Assembly: GCA_010909165.1 (NCBI GenBank)
Contig: MU008151.1
Coordinates: 682,001 to 746,000, forward strand
Direction of reading: 5' to 3'
Length of the DNA stretch: 64,000 nucleotides
From: Anthoceros angustus
Taxonomy: Eukaryota; Streptophyta; Anthocerotopsida; Anthocerotales; Anthocerotaceae
Part shown: positions 31,779-41,890 of the stretch, piece after piece
Layout of the letters: every line of letters starts with the position of its first letter
Position numbering within the stretch: the first letter of the stretch is position 1
Made by a program: the position numbers and the translations under genes
The notes under the pieces: model-generated
What the model was told of the DNA's origin: nothing
What the model saw: the letters and a program-made list of their open reading frames with translations, nothing else
Databases searched by the model: none

Positions 31779-34397
31779 TCAACACCGATCCCTGCATGAA
31801 CAAGACCCATCTAGGAACCGATGCACTCGATGCGAATCTCTCACCACAATCTCTCGATTCTCAAGCCGTGACATGATTTTGGTGCTACTGTGGCAGTCAT
31901 CGCACATGCGCAGATTCTTTGTCACTACCAAAGTTGTGCCATTTGGTGTGCTCAGCAGACCATACGCCAAGGCCAGTTTCTCTGCATGCCCACACAGCGC
32001 ATCCTCCTTCTCCTGCTCAGACACAGCCCTCAAGACTAATTCTGTTTGTGGCACATGGCCTCCTTCATCCTTCAACCTGGAGTTCATACTTGTTAGCGTC
32101 CTCAAAATGTCGGCCCTCTTCTCCCCACTGTGAACTCGTGCACCTCGTTCTTCACTTCAATGCATGCCTTTGCTGGCTTCTTCACAGCACCTGCTGCCTT
32201 TCTCAAGCTTTCTATTGTATCAACAGCATCCCACCAGCCTGCTTTGGCATACATGTTACCCAACAACACATAGGCACTTGCGTTTTCTGGTTCCAGCTCT
32301 ACAAGATGGTCAAAGCATCGATGCCCACGCTTTACATCCCCGTGGCTTTTGCAAGCACTCAGCAAAGCCTTCCAGCCCACGGCCACATTCATACATGAGA
32401 GAGTTTGCAGAATATTTTCAGCCTCATCCAGATAACCTGACCGACCAAGGAGACTGACGATGCAACTATAGTGATATTCAGTGGGTGTGATTCCATGTTC
32501 CTCAACCATCATCCTAAAATATCGCAGGCCCTCATGTACCAGGCCTGCATGACTGCATGCCACGAAAAGACAAGTGAAACTTGTTTCATCTGGTTGGATT
32601 CCTTGCTGAAGCATCTCTTCAAACACTGAATTGCCATGTGACCATCTCCGTGTTCAGCATACCCATTGATCATAGCTGTCCATGTCACCAGATTTTGAGT
32701 GGCCATCATGTCAAACACTTTTCGGGCTTCTTCTAAACTCCCGCATTTGGAGTACATATCCACCAAGCAGCTGCCGAGGAGCACATCATCTTCCAAACCA
32801 GCTTGCTGGATCTGCCTAGCAAGCTGCTTCCCCTGCTGAAGGGCACCCACACTGGTACATGCCCGGAGGAGGCACCCAAGGGTGAAGGAGTCCAGTGGGA
32901 GATGCCCTCCTCTTGCATGCTTGCATACAGAGACAGAGCTTCTCGACTCAGCTCCTGCTGCGCATACAATGCAACCATGGTAGTCCACATTTCCACATCC
33001 CTGTTGGGGAAAGTGTCAAACACTTTGCGAGCATCCTCCAAGCTCCCACATTTTGCGTACATACTCACCAGGCAGTTACCGATGACCACATCAGCTTCAA
33101 GGCCTCTTTGTCGAATCTGCGAGTGAAGCTGCTTCCCCTGCTGCAGTGCTCCGACAGCAGCACATGCCTGAAGAAGGCAAACAAACGTCACGCGATTGGC
33201 TAGACCGATGCCCTCTTGTTGCATACTTGCATATAGAGCTAGGGCTTCTGTCCCGAGCCCCTGCTGAGTATATCCATCAATCAGGGCAGTCCATGTCACC
33301 ACATCTCTTGTGGGCATGCTTTCAAACACCTTGCGGGCCTCATTCAAGCCTCCACACTTGGCGTACATGTTCACCAGGCTGTTCATGACAAAAGATCCGT
33401 CTTCTCCGCACTAGCCTGAATATGTACATGAACCTCCTTGCCCGATACCAGGTCCTGTGCTGAGGCACACGCCTTGAGGACTGCCACGAAGACATGGTTA
33501 TTCGGCTTCGCACCGACTGCTCGCAATTGTAGATAGAGGTTGATAGCCTGCGCATGCTGCCGTGCCGGACATGCGCCAGAATCATGGACGCCCACATGTG
33601 AATGCTGGGAACAGGCACTCGGGCAAAGGCCTCAACTGCATCATCCAACCTGCCATGAGAGGAGTACATCCCAATGATGTGGTTGGCCAAGAATGCGTTC
33701 GAGCCGTACCCACATCGGAGTGCCAGAGCATGCACGCGCTCACCACAGCCGAGATTCTTCTCTGCCATGCACCTCTTCAGGACGCGATAAAGAGCGTGTC
33801 GGAGACATGGCATCCTCGTTGCACCAGGGTGTCCAATGCCTCGACAGCAGCATTCAGCTCCGCCTCTTCGCAACATTTGCTCAGGCTGTGGAACATGGGA
33901 TCAAGTGCAGGTGAGGCGCGAGGCCCTCATGAGGACATCTAACCTGGCCAGCTGCGCGTCCACCAAGCCGGCTTACGAGCGCTGTTGAGCCACAGCGGCT
34001 CCCTGGAGGTCTTGTGCCTGAAGTCGGGATGCGTGGGACCCCTTTGTCCGGTCTGTTATCCACCAGTCTGAGGATCCTGGAAGAATCGATGCCACAGCTG
34101 CTCCTGCCGCTGTTCTTCCTCTTCATTCCGTTGGGAGGCTTGGCCGCCTCCCACTTGGGCAAGTGCAGAAGCCAAGGGTCGGGATGCGGCTGGGTAGCAG
34201 CCGGATTTGCCAGCGGCGGCAGCACCACGCACAAGTCCGTCTGCATCATTGCCATGGGATCTCTGAATTGCTTGCCTCCCTGGACATGAAGGGAAGGAAG
34301 CGCAGGCATCTGATTTCGTTAACAGTTCATAGCTCTGCGACACCTGCTGTTCATACCCTTCCCTACATGACCAAAAGCCTTCCCACTTGCACAGCAT
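31779..34397 (-). CDS. PDF-motif PPR protein with DYW:KP domain (PPR-B)
   Basis: Minus-strand gene of about 870 codons with at least five frame changes. From 34397 (MLCKWEGFWSCREG) comes an N-terminal region, an OSB-like PDF motif (34110-33960) and PPR repeats from 33810: YGSNAFLANHIIGMYSSHGR, NSLVNMYAKCGGLNEARKVF, TFVCLLQACAAVGALQQGKQ, GSCLVDMYSKCGSLEEARKV, ACSHAGLVHEG. Then E/E+ motifs (LLGRSGYLDEAENIL, SAYVLLGNMYAKAGWW), a KKPA box, and a DYW-family end CSCRDRC. Expected location is chloroplast or mitochondrion, as an RNA-editing factor. It shares domain order with PPR-A but not its near-identical repeats, so it is an older paralogue. Indels may be consensus errors. Confidence 0.82.
31782..32186 (-). 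other. DYW:KP-type deaminase domain of PPR-B
   Basis: VKKPAKACIEVKNEVHEFTV begins at about 32186. After a frame change near 32105 follow HAEKLALAYGLL (HxE), CDDCHSSTKIMSRL (CxxC) and the end HRFLDGSCSCRDRC. The catalytic and zinc ligands are present. The last residues DRC differ from DYW and resemble the DRH ending reported for variant domains. Confidence 0.8.
33960..34110 (-). other. OSB-like PDF motif in PPR-B
   Basis: The minus strand reads LWHRFFQDPQT, then after a one-base loss in a GGG run VDNRPDK, then in the third frame PDFRHKTSREPLWLN. The same landmarks as PPR-A (W, FF, DP, DNR, PDF, LWLN) appear in the same order, with diverged DNA. This argues the motif is a conserved part of the family. 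Confidence 0.72.
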
Positions 34398-35094
34398 GCA
34401 TTGAAAGAAGCCTCTTGAGAGCTGGATTGCGGTGGGGATGGATGAAGCGGAAGCAGAGAATCCCCGCAGATACGGCGGGAAGAACGCCCCGGACTAGGGT
34501 TTAAGGTCTAAAACGACGGTGCTTGCGTAAGCCTGGGGTCCGATTCGCTGAGATGTTTTTCGCCTCAAGCCATCGGCGGCGTGTGTGTCGGTCCATGGAA
34601 CTGTGGATGTCGAGTGACTGACTGTGTCTGCCTGAATCCAGACTGCTTCTCCTTCGAATGCTGTTGCCTTGACAGGGTAAGTGTTTCACTGTTTGTGCTC
34701 AACACACCTCCCACTTCGGCTCTTTTTTTTTTTCCCAGTGGATCCAATTCAGCTCTTTTGCTCAAGGCTGCAGATAGATTTTGGAAGGGGACACAGTCTT
34801 CACTAGTTCGGTAAGTGATATCAGGAGCCGAAAGGGGATGCAATAATCCTCCAAAGCTCCAAAGCTCAAGGTTAGGAAATGTTGTCATGGAGCAGGAAGC
34901 AACAGTTACTCCACTCTCCGGCTAAGCAAATGGGCTTGCAAGCTAAATTGATTCAGGTGTAGGAAGCTGCCTGGTGTGTTCGACACTCCGGACTCTTAAC
35001 ACATGCTGACATGGGATGTGGTTGCCTTCTGGTGTGAATAGGAATCTGTTCCAGAGGCTGCTGCTCCAACTTGCTGCGTATCCTTCTTTTCCTT
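34398..35094. other. upstream region of PPR-B, no gene seen
   Basis: Contains a T12 run (34727-34738). A 77-codon Cys-rich plus-strand frame (34581-34814) has no recognisable domain. Confidence 0.4.
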
Positions 35095-35440
35095 CACAGT
35101 ATGCTGGATTCAGATATGAGTCGCTTGTTGTTTATGGTCAGATGGAGCAAGAGGGTCTCAATTTCGCTGACTATGTTATCGGGGCTTTGTAGCAGATGTC
35201 ATGGTTTCTGACCTTAGCGGCCAAATCACTGGTGAATGGTGTATGCGTAAACGACGGACACTTTATGTGAAGGATAGGTTTTTGATAGCATTGTTGGATA
35301 TGTATAGGTCCCTTGCAGAAGGAAGGCAATTGCACCCTTTGATTCTTAGAAGAAGACTCTGTGGATACCATACAGGTGTGCAGCTATATGTGGATATCAT
35401 ACAGGTGGGCAGTTGCCTTGTGGACAAAACACGAGAGTTT
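35095..35440 (+). pseudogene. PPR relic
   Basis: Plus-strand pieces SLVVYGQMEQEGLNFADYV (35120-35180) and EGRQLHPLILRR followed by VGSCLVD (35320-35425) match the P-L-S unit of PPR-A in order. Stops and an A/T-rich insertion (about 35195-35300) interrupt it. A decayed fragment of a PPR-A-like gene. Confidence 0.75.
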
Positions 35441-35705
35441 TGACTGGCAAAGTGGATCGAATCGAATAGATTTCTTGAAGATAATATATTGTTGATATTG
35501 GGAATGCTAACACAATGTTGATACCGGGAATGCCATATGAAATGATGAATGACACGATATAGGTGAAAGAGTAAGTTATATCTTATTATGAAGGGGATCA
35601 AGTTTTATATTATTGTGATAATGAAATTTGGGATCTCGTACTCGACTTCTGAAAGATAAGAAATGCCAACTGTTTAAAAGAATGTTTTGAGCTCTTCAAG
35701 CGAAA

Positions 35706-36492
35706 GCTACAGGTTAGTTATCATGAAGGGAAGTAGACCTAATTTTTGGAAGCATTTTTTGAACATAGACGTTAAGTTAGCTGAATGTTTGAAGGCATCA
35801 GATTGGCAGTTTGCAAACGACCAGGTCAGAGGCATAGCGAAGACGATAGGATATACTCTTTGCCCACATCCACAATGACAACGACTGACTTCAAGCCGTA
35901 TCACATCTTGAAAAGTAGAATGGTAATGAAAAATACCTTAGTTTTTTTTATAATAGTTTGGTAATAGGCTTGGTAATAGTTTGCATGGGCCATTTATTAA
36001 GACATTGGATAGAGATAGATTTGAATAGAAACTGTAGATGTGAATTGGGATATGAGTTATTGGCAATTGGAGTGTGAATTAAATTGGAATGTGTGGGGTA
36101 TTTGTTTGCGACTTGATAATTGTCGACAGCCTACACCCCAAATGTCAATAGTTTATATCTAAATCTATATCAATAGTTTACATCCAAATCTACCTCTATA
36201 TCCTAACAAGTCACCTTTGCAAACCATTGCCAAGTTTTTGGCAAAAGTCAAAGGGAAGTTGGGTATTTTTTATTCCATTATTCTTTTCAAGATATAACAA
36301 AGCTTAAAATTGGTCATCGTCATCATGCATATGGGCAGAGAATATCTTATATATTTCTACTATACCTCTAACCTGGTTGTCAATGGACTGTTAATCTATC
36401 GATGTCTTCAAACATTGAGTGAACTTAGCATCAGTCTTAAAAAATACCCCCAACAATTAGGTCTTCTTCCCTTATCGATACCTAATTTTTAG
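35706..36492. mobile_element. foldback element with long inverted arms
   Basis: The left arm (35706-35935, with GAAGGGAAGTAGACCTAATT and ATGTTTGAAGG) is the imperfect reverse complement of the right arm (36287-36492, CCTTCAAACATT-like, AATTAGGTCTTCTTCCC). The middle (35936-36286) is AT-rich and non-coding. One arm type recurs at 62085-62460. Consistent with a non-autonomous DNA transposon. Confidence 0.7.
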
Positions 36493-38705
36493 CTTCTGTT
36501 TGAAGAGCTCAAAAACTTCTCTCATGGTGTTCGCAATTCTTATTGTCACAAGATCCAATTCGAGATCCGGAATTTCCCCTTCACAATAGAATATAACTTG
36601 TCCCTTGATTATGTCACTTCATTCTTGTCCTATTCCGCCATGTCAGACAAGCTTATTTAGAGCTTTGGCAGTTTTGTTTAACCTATGTCCGATATCGAAA
36701 GGCACAGTGTATGTCCATTGCAGGAAAAGGAAAGGCAGAAGGGATTCAAGTGCTGGAAGCGGCCATAAAAGAGATCCAAATGGAGCAATTACTACCACAA
36801 GTGTCAAGGCAAAGTTGACAATGCCTGATGAGTGTTATTCTTAGTTTGGTAGTTGGTAGCATGATGATTTTGGTCGCAACTTTATAGTCTCAAATGCAAC
36901 ATATTGTGTCAAGCTAAGCATGAAAGACTAAACAGAGAATTTTGGAAGATCCTCGAAACCATGCAACCTGAGTCATGCTTCCCTTCCGTCTGTGAGCTTC
37001 CCTTTGTTTCTCAACACAGGTGAAAGGTCGAGCTATTTGATCCTGTCCCTGTACTCGTCTTTGTTTCACAGTACGAATAAAATTTGAGAAGGATGTCACG
37101 ATATAGTTGTGAATTATTACTATGAGGGTGTTAACGTGATACCTTGTTTCAGCTTGAACTGCACAATTGTGTCAGCAAAGGGTGCTCTTTTTTCGGTTCA
37201 TGTTTCTCCCAGTTTCGGTCTCGCCTTATTCCCTCTCGGTGTTGGTCTCGCCTCGTTTGCGCTTAGTTCTGACTATTGTTTTCCTCCCAATCTGGTACCT
37301 ATTCCATGTTCCACGTTCCCTTATCCCAGATATTATTCCCACCATAAGCTGACTAGCTAATTCTTTACTACCAAGCTAATAGCTTCCTCCATGAAACGTG
37401 GCCCCTTGGACACGCATATTTTCAAATACAACCATGCGTCCCATTGTTCGAAATCAAAGATTGTGCTATGTGAACGGGAGCAAAAACGAGCCAATAGGAT
37501 GCTCTCTCACCTAAATTCAAACATATGCTGATTATAGCCAAGGTCTGTGGGAATAGGAGATGATAGATGCGATTTGGAATTGTGTGGAGGATCTTGCTCC
37601 TATCAACTGTAGTGGATGACCTTGAGGGGCATAGCAAATGTATATATCATTCAGGTTGTTAAGTCAAAGCTATGCAGAAGGTTGTTTAGTGGTCCATCTC
37701 TACTAGCATCTCTTATGTATTGAGGCTAGCCCTTCAAAGTCTCGTGCTACTCATCACTTTGTATGTGTATCAGCTAGGAAAGTCTTGATTTCCAATTTGC
37801 TTGTGCAAGCCATTGTGCACATTGAGTTGTCCCGTCAGTGTGCACGTCTCAGTACTCAAGGTCAAGCAGCAGAGCATCAGCGCTGTGTCTTTCCTTGTCC
37901 TACACAACAACATTGTAGACAACATTGGCAACATTGTGCACCATCAGTATGCCGATATGAGTGCAGGTGTAGAAGGTACAACAACATATCAGTAGTCTCC
38001 TGGAAGAACGTGTGGCCTAACCCTTGGATTATATTGTGGTTCAAACTTCGTGTATTTTAGATCACAATTCCTCATTCCTCTAACCTTCCTGTTTTATTTT
38101 CATATCATACTATCGTACTAGATGTAGCGAGACGTAGCTTAACGAGTTAATGTTTTTCAAGCAAACCATTATAAACAAATAAATCTATTTTTAGTCTATT
38201 TTTTTGAAGTAATATATTATAGTTAGGTATCATTTGTTAATCTAGACATGCCTAGTTGCGTACACATAGGGTTTGGCCTATTATTTAAGTATGTAGGTTT
38301 TTGTAGACAAATTTCATATTTTCTAAGTTCTCTAATCACAAGATTGTGTTTACAACCAATGTGGAATTTATATCTATAGAAATGTTGAAGATGTTGAATC
38401 TACCAAAAATTAAAGTCCTAAAGTTTAACTACAAACTCATTCAAAGTTTCTATCGTAAACTCTATATAGTTATCCTATTTCTTTCCGTCTCGTGATCATC
38501 ATTCATCTTTGATCGCGTTTAATTAATTAATTAATTTTTTTATACATCCATGCCCATGCACAAGAATAGCTACCTATATAGCAAAGTTGTTCCATGAAAC
38601 GAAGTTCCTCATACTACCTATGATATTTGATTGAGTTACGTAATCCTTTTCAATCTATTTGATGTATTTAGAGCCCTTTACAAACAACTCGTCCCCTGTG
38701 TCCTC
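36493..38705. other. intergenic, no supported gene
   Basis: Several plus-strand frames of 60-90 codons show no recognised domain or codon pattern. AATT-type simple sequence lies at about 38519-38536. The 3' half (38.1-38.7 kb) is AT-rich. Confidence 0.45.
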
Positions 38706-38842
38706 TCCAAATCCTGCAAATGCCGAAGTTAGGTTGCAACACACCACGTTTTAGTTGCTCCCGTCAGAGCGGCTGATACACTTCTTTCTCAATTCCCCTC
38801 CGCATACACAGTTCGCAAACCCATGCCACTCCTCGTCCTCCC
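38706..38842 (-). pseudogene. scrap of ROCO 3' region
   Basis: CCTGCAAATGCC, GTTAGG, TTGCTCCCGTCAGAGCGGCT and CATGCCACTCCTCGTCCTCC match 21896-22022 and its copy at 52044-52170, covering the end of the ROCO gene. Confidence 0.75.
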
Positions 38843-38992
38843 TCAGTTGCCCTAATCTTCCTCAGCTTCCCGCAACAAAATATGGCGGGGCAAGTCAGAT
38901 CCTGCGTTCCAGCAGCGGCGGCGACTCTTCTCCGCCTCCTCGCCGCACCATAGCCTCTGATTCGGCGGACCGGACCAATGGTACGCCCATGA

Positions 38993-39301
38993 TTGGGAGG
39001 GATATGCATGGGCCAAACCATCCAAGCTGCTCCATGTGGATGTCCCGACGCCCCGATACGCGCGCATCGATTTAACGGCAACCCGGTGCCGCCGAGGGAA
39101 TGCATTATCGTCCACGACACCGCGATGGCAATCGGCAATGTGGACGGATTGCTACCGCCATGCGCCGCGAGATGGCAACTGGTGAGTTACAATGATCGGG
39201 CCAACCCGATCCGCCAAATCAGACATACCGCCATGCCGCGAGATGGCAACCTGGTGAGTTACAATGACTGGGCCAACCCGATCTGGGCCAACCGTATCTG
39301 A
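38993..39301 (+). pseudogene. bulb-type (GNA-like) lectin domain remnant
   Basis: The plus frame ends with two related modules, WQLVSYNDRANPIRQ and MPRDGNLVSYNDWANPIWAN. These match the mannose-binding motif QxDxNxVxY followed by PIW of B-lectin domains, with Gln replaced by Pro. The N-terminal two thirds is not clearly in frame. It starts beside a ROCO scrap, so the locus is rearranged. B-lectin domains bind mannose and occur in plant lectins and receptor kinases. This piece is too short to tell which. Confidence 0.5.
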
Positions 39302-39372
39302 TTCCGTGTAGTTGGAGATAGAGATTATTTGTACAGTTTATAACACTTGTACATTCGAAAAGTAGGCATCCA

Positions 39373-39456
39373 GTCAGGATGACCGAATGGTCTAAGGCGC
39401 CAGACTCAAGTTCTGGTCTTCGAAAGGGGGCGTGGGTTCAAATCCCACTTTTGACA
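39373..39456 (+). tRNA. tRNA-Leu (anticodon CAA)
   Basis: GTCAGGA pairs with TTTTGAC (two G-U pairs) as acceptor stem. The anticodon arm CCAGA-CTCAAGT-TCTGG places CAA at the anticodon. A class II variable arm and the B-box GGTTCAAATCC are intact. The A-box reads TGACCGAATGG where plant nuclear tRNA-Leu usually has TGGCCGAGTGG, two G-to-A changes that may weaken it. No intron. Nuclear type, not plastid. The 3' T-run terminator is weak. Confidence 0.9.
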
Positions 39457-39462
39457 CTGTCA

Positions 39463-41890
39463 ATTAATCATAGTGAGATCACTGTTTCTCATTTCTCTTC
39501 AGAAGGTTTGTGGGCTCATTTTGTTTCTACCTAATCTCACCGGTTCTAAGGGTGGTGAGATCACTGTTTCTCATTGTGGGCTCATTTTGTTTCTACCTAA
39601 TCTCACCGGTTCTAAGGGTGGTGAGATCACTGTTTCTCATTTCTCTTCAGAAGGTTTGTGGGCTCAGTTTGTTTCTACCTAATGTCACCGGTTCTAAGGG
39701 TGATGCTTTGTGGTCCCAATGACTCCTAATGCCACCGGTACTAGGGGTGGTGCTTTGTGGTCTAAATGGCTGTTAATTGCCGCTAAGGGGTGGTGCTTAT
39801 TGGTCTAAATGGTGGCTGTTCATTGCGCTAAGGGTGGTCCTTTCTAGTCGAAATGGTTGTTAAATGGACTTACATTTATAAGAACACCACTGGCCCTTTG
39901 TGGTCGAAATGGTTGTTAAATGAACTCACATTTATAAGAACACCACTATCAAGCATCGTGCGTTTAGATCAAGGGACACACATTTATATTTAGATCAATG
40001 GACACACATTTATAAGAACACCACTCTCAAGCATCTGCGTTTAGGCATTCACAAGAATATCGCTTGTGAAGCACCGCATTACTTTAGACATTTACAAAGA
40101 ACACCATTGTGGAGCATCCTACATTTAAATCAATACTTAGATGGAGTGCCTAGAGTCAGTGGATGCCTATGGTGCAAGTAGCTTAAAATTCCATCCAAGT
40201 GAACCTTAGTACATTTCTTCTTCTTTTAGGGGTTTATACCATGTACTTTTTGTGCCATTGGTATGCACTAGGTACTTTTGTTAGGTGACTCAATGGCAGA
40301 GCACGTTCAAGAGCATAGTGGCGGAGCGTAATGGTGGAGCCTTGGTGGAGGCGGAGGTGGCGGGGTGGTTGGTGAGGCTAACCGCGAGGTGTGCAGGAGC
40401 CTGTTTTGGCAGCCACAACTGAGGGGCGTGAGATGCTCACCCTCGGCGGCGTCTGGTGGAGCTGCAGCCTGTGCACTACTGTAAGGGCCCGCTTGCCTTG
40501 CCCTACCTCGGAGGCCTCAGACTTGGTGGGCGCGGCCCCTACGGCCTTGGCCCTAGGCGGGTGGGGGCAGTGTCCGTCCTGTGCTCGAGGTCATTGGGCG
40601 CCTTGCCGAGTTCCGTGCGCGGCGGTTGGCGAGCCTTGACGTCCGGCGACCATGGTGGGACCATTAATTAATCATAGTGAGATCACCTGCTTCTCATTTC
40701 TCTTGAAGGTTTGTGGGCTCATTTTGTTTCTACCTAATCTCACCGGTTCTAAGGGTGGTGAGATCACGCTTCTCATTTCTCTTAAGGTTTGTGGGCTCAT
40801 TTTGTTTCTACCTAATCTCACGGTTCTAAGGGTGGTGAGATCACTGTTTCTCATTTCTCTTCAGAAGGTTTGTGGGCTCAGTTTGTTTCTACCTAATGTC
40901 ACCGGTTCTAAGGGTGATGCTTTGTGGTCCCAATGACTCCTAATGCCACCGGTACTAGGGGTGGTGCTTTGTGGTCTAAATGGCTGTTAATTGCCGCTAA
41001 GGGGTGGTGCTTATTGGTCTAAATGGTGGCTGTTCATTGCCGCTAAGGGGTGGTCCTTTCTAGTCGAAATGGTTGTTAAATGGACTTACATTTATAAGAA
41101 CACCACTGGCCCTTTGTGGTCGAAATGGTTGTTAAATGAACTCACATTTATAAGAACACCACTATCAAGCATCGTGCGTTTAGATCAAGGGACACACATT
41201 TATATTTAGATCAATGGACACACATTTATAAGAACACCACTCTCAAGCATCCTGCGTTTACTTTAGGCATTCACAAAGAATATCGTTTGTGAAGCACCCT
41301 GCATTTACTTTAGACATTTACAAAGAACACCATTGTGGAGCATCCTACATTTAAATCAATACTTAGATGGAGTGCCTAGAGTCAGTGGATGCCTATGGTG
41401 CAAGTAGCTTAAAATTCCATCCAAGTGAACCTTAGTACATTTCTTCTTCTTTTAGGGGTTTATACCATGTACTTTTTGTGCCATTGGTATGCACTAGGTA
41501 CTTTTTGTTAGGTGACTCAATGGCAGAGCACGTTCAAGAGCATAGTGGCGGAGCGTAATGGTGGAGCGCCCGTATGGAGGGGCGGAGGTGGCGGGGTGGT
41601 TGGTGAGGCTAACCGCGAGGTGTGCAGGAGCCTGTTTTGGCAGCCACAACTGAGGGGCGTGAGATGCTCACCCTCGGCCTGGTGGAGCCGCTGCAGGCGT
41701 AAGGGCCTTGCCTTGCCTTGCCTTGCCTACTGGAGGCCTCAGACTTGGTGGGCGCGGCCCCACGGCCTTGGCCCTAGGCGGGTGGGGGCAGTGTCCGTCC
41801 TGTGCTCGAGGTCATTGGGCGCCTTGCCTTGCCGAGTTCCGTGCGCGGCGGTTGGCGAGCCTTGACGTCCGGCGACCATGGTGGGACCAT
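39463..41890. repeat. tandem array I, two units of about 1.2 kb
   Basis: AATTAATCATAGTGAGATCA starts units at 39463 and 40667. Each unit has a nested start (GTGGGCTCATTTTGTTTCTACC and GGTTCTAAGGGTGGTGAGATCA, repeated two to three times), a middle of ATTTATAAGAACACCACT minirepeats and a GC-richer end (CTTGACGTCCGGCGACCATGG). The units differ by small deletions. Frames inside are short and unrecognised. Confidence 0.9.

Noticed and set aside
34581-34814. Cys-rich 77-codon plus-strand frame
   Set aside because: Resembles a small secreted peptide at first glance, but there is no convincing signal peptide or family cysteine spacing, and it lies in the PPR-B upstream region.
35687-35904. Short frames on both strands
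   Set aside because: They lie in an arm of the foldback element and recur with stops in the other copy.
38764-39138. 124-codon minus-strand frame
   Set aside because: Overlaps a ROCO scrap and the B-lectin remnant. No domain on this strand.
39373-39456. Plastid origin of the tRNA-Leu
   Set aside because: Sequence and variable arm match the nuclear cytosolic type, not plastid trnL(CAA).
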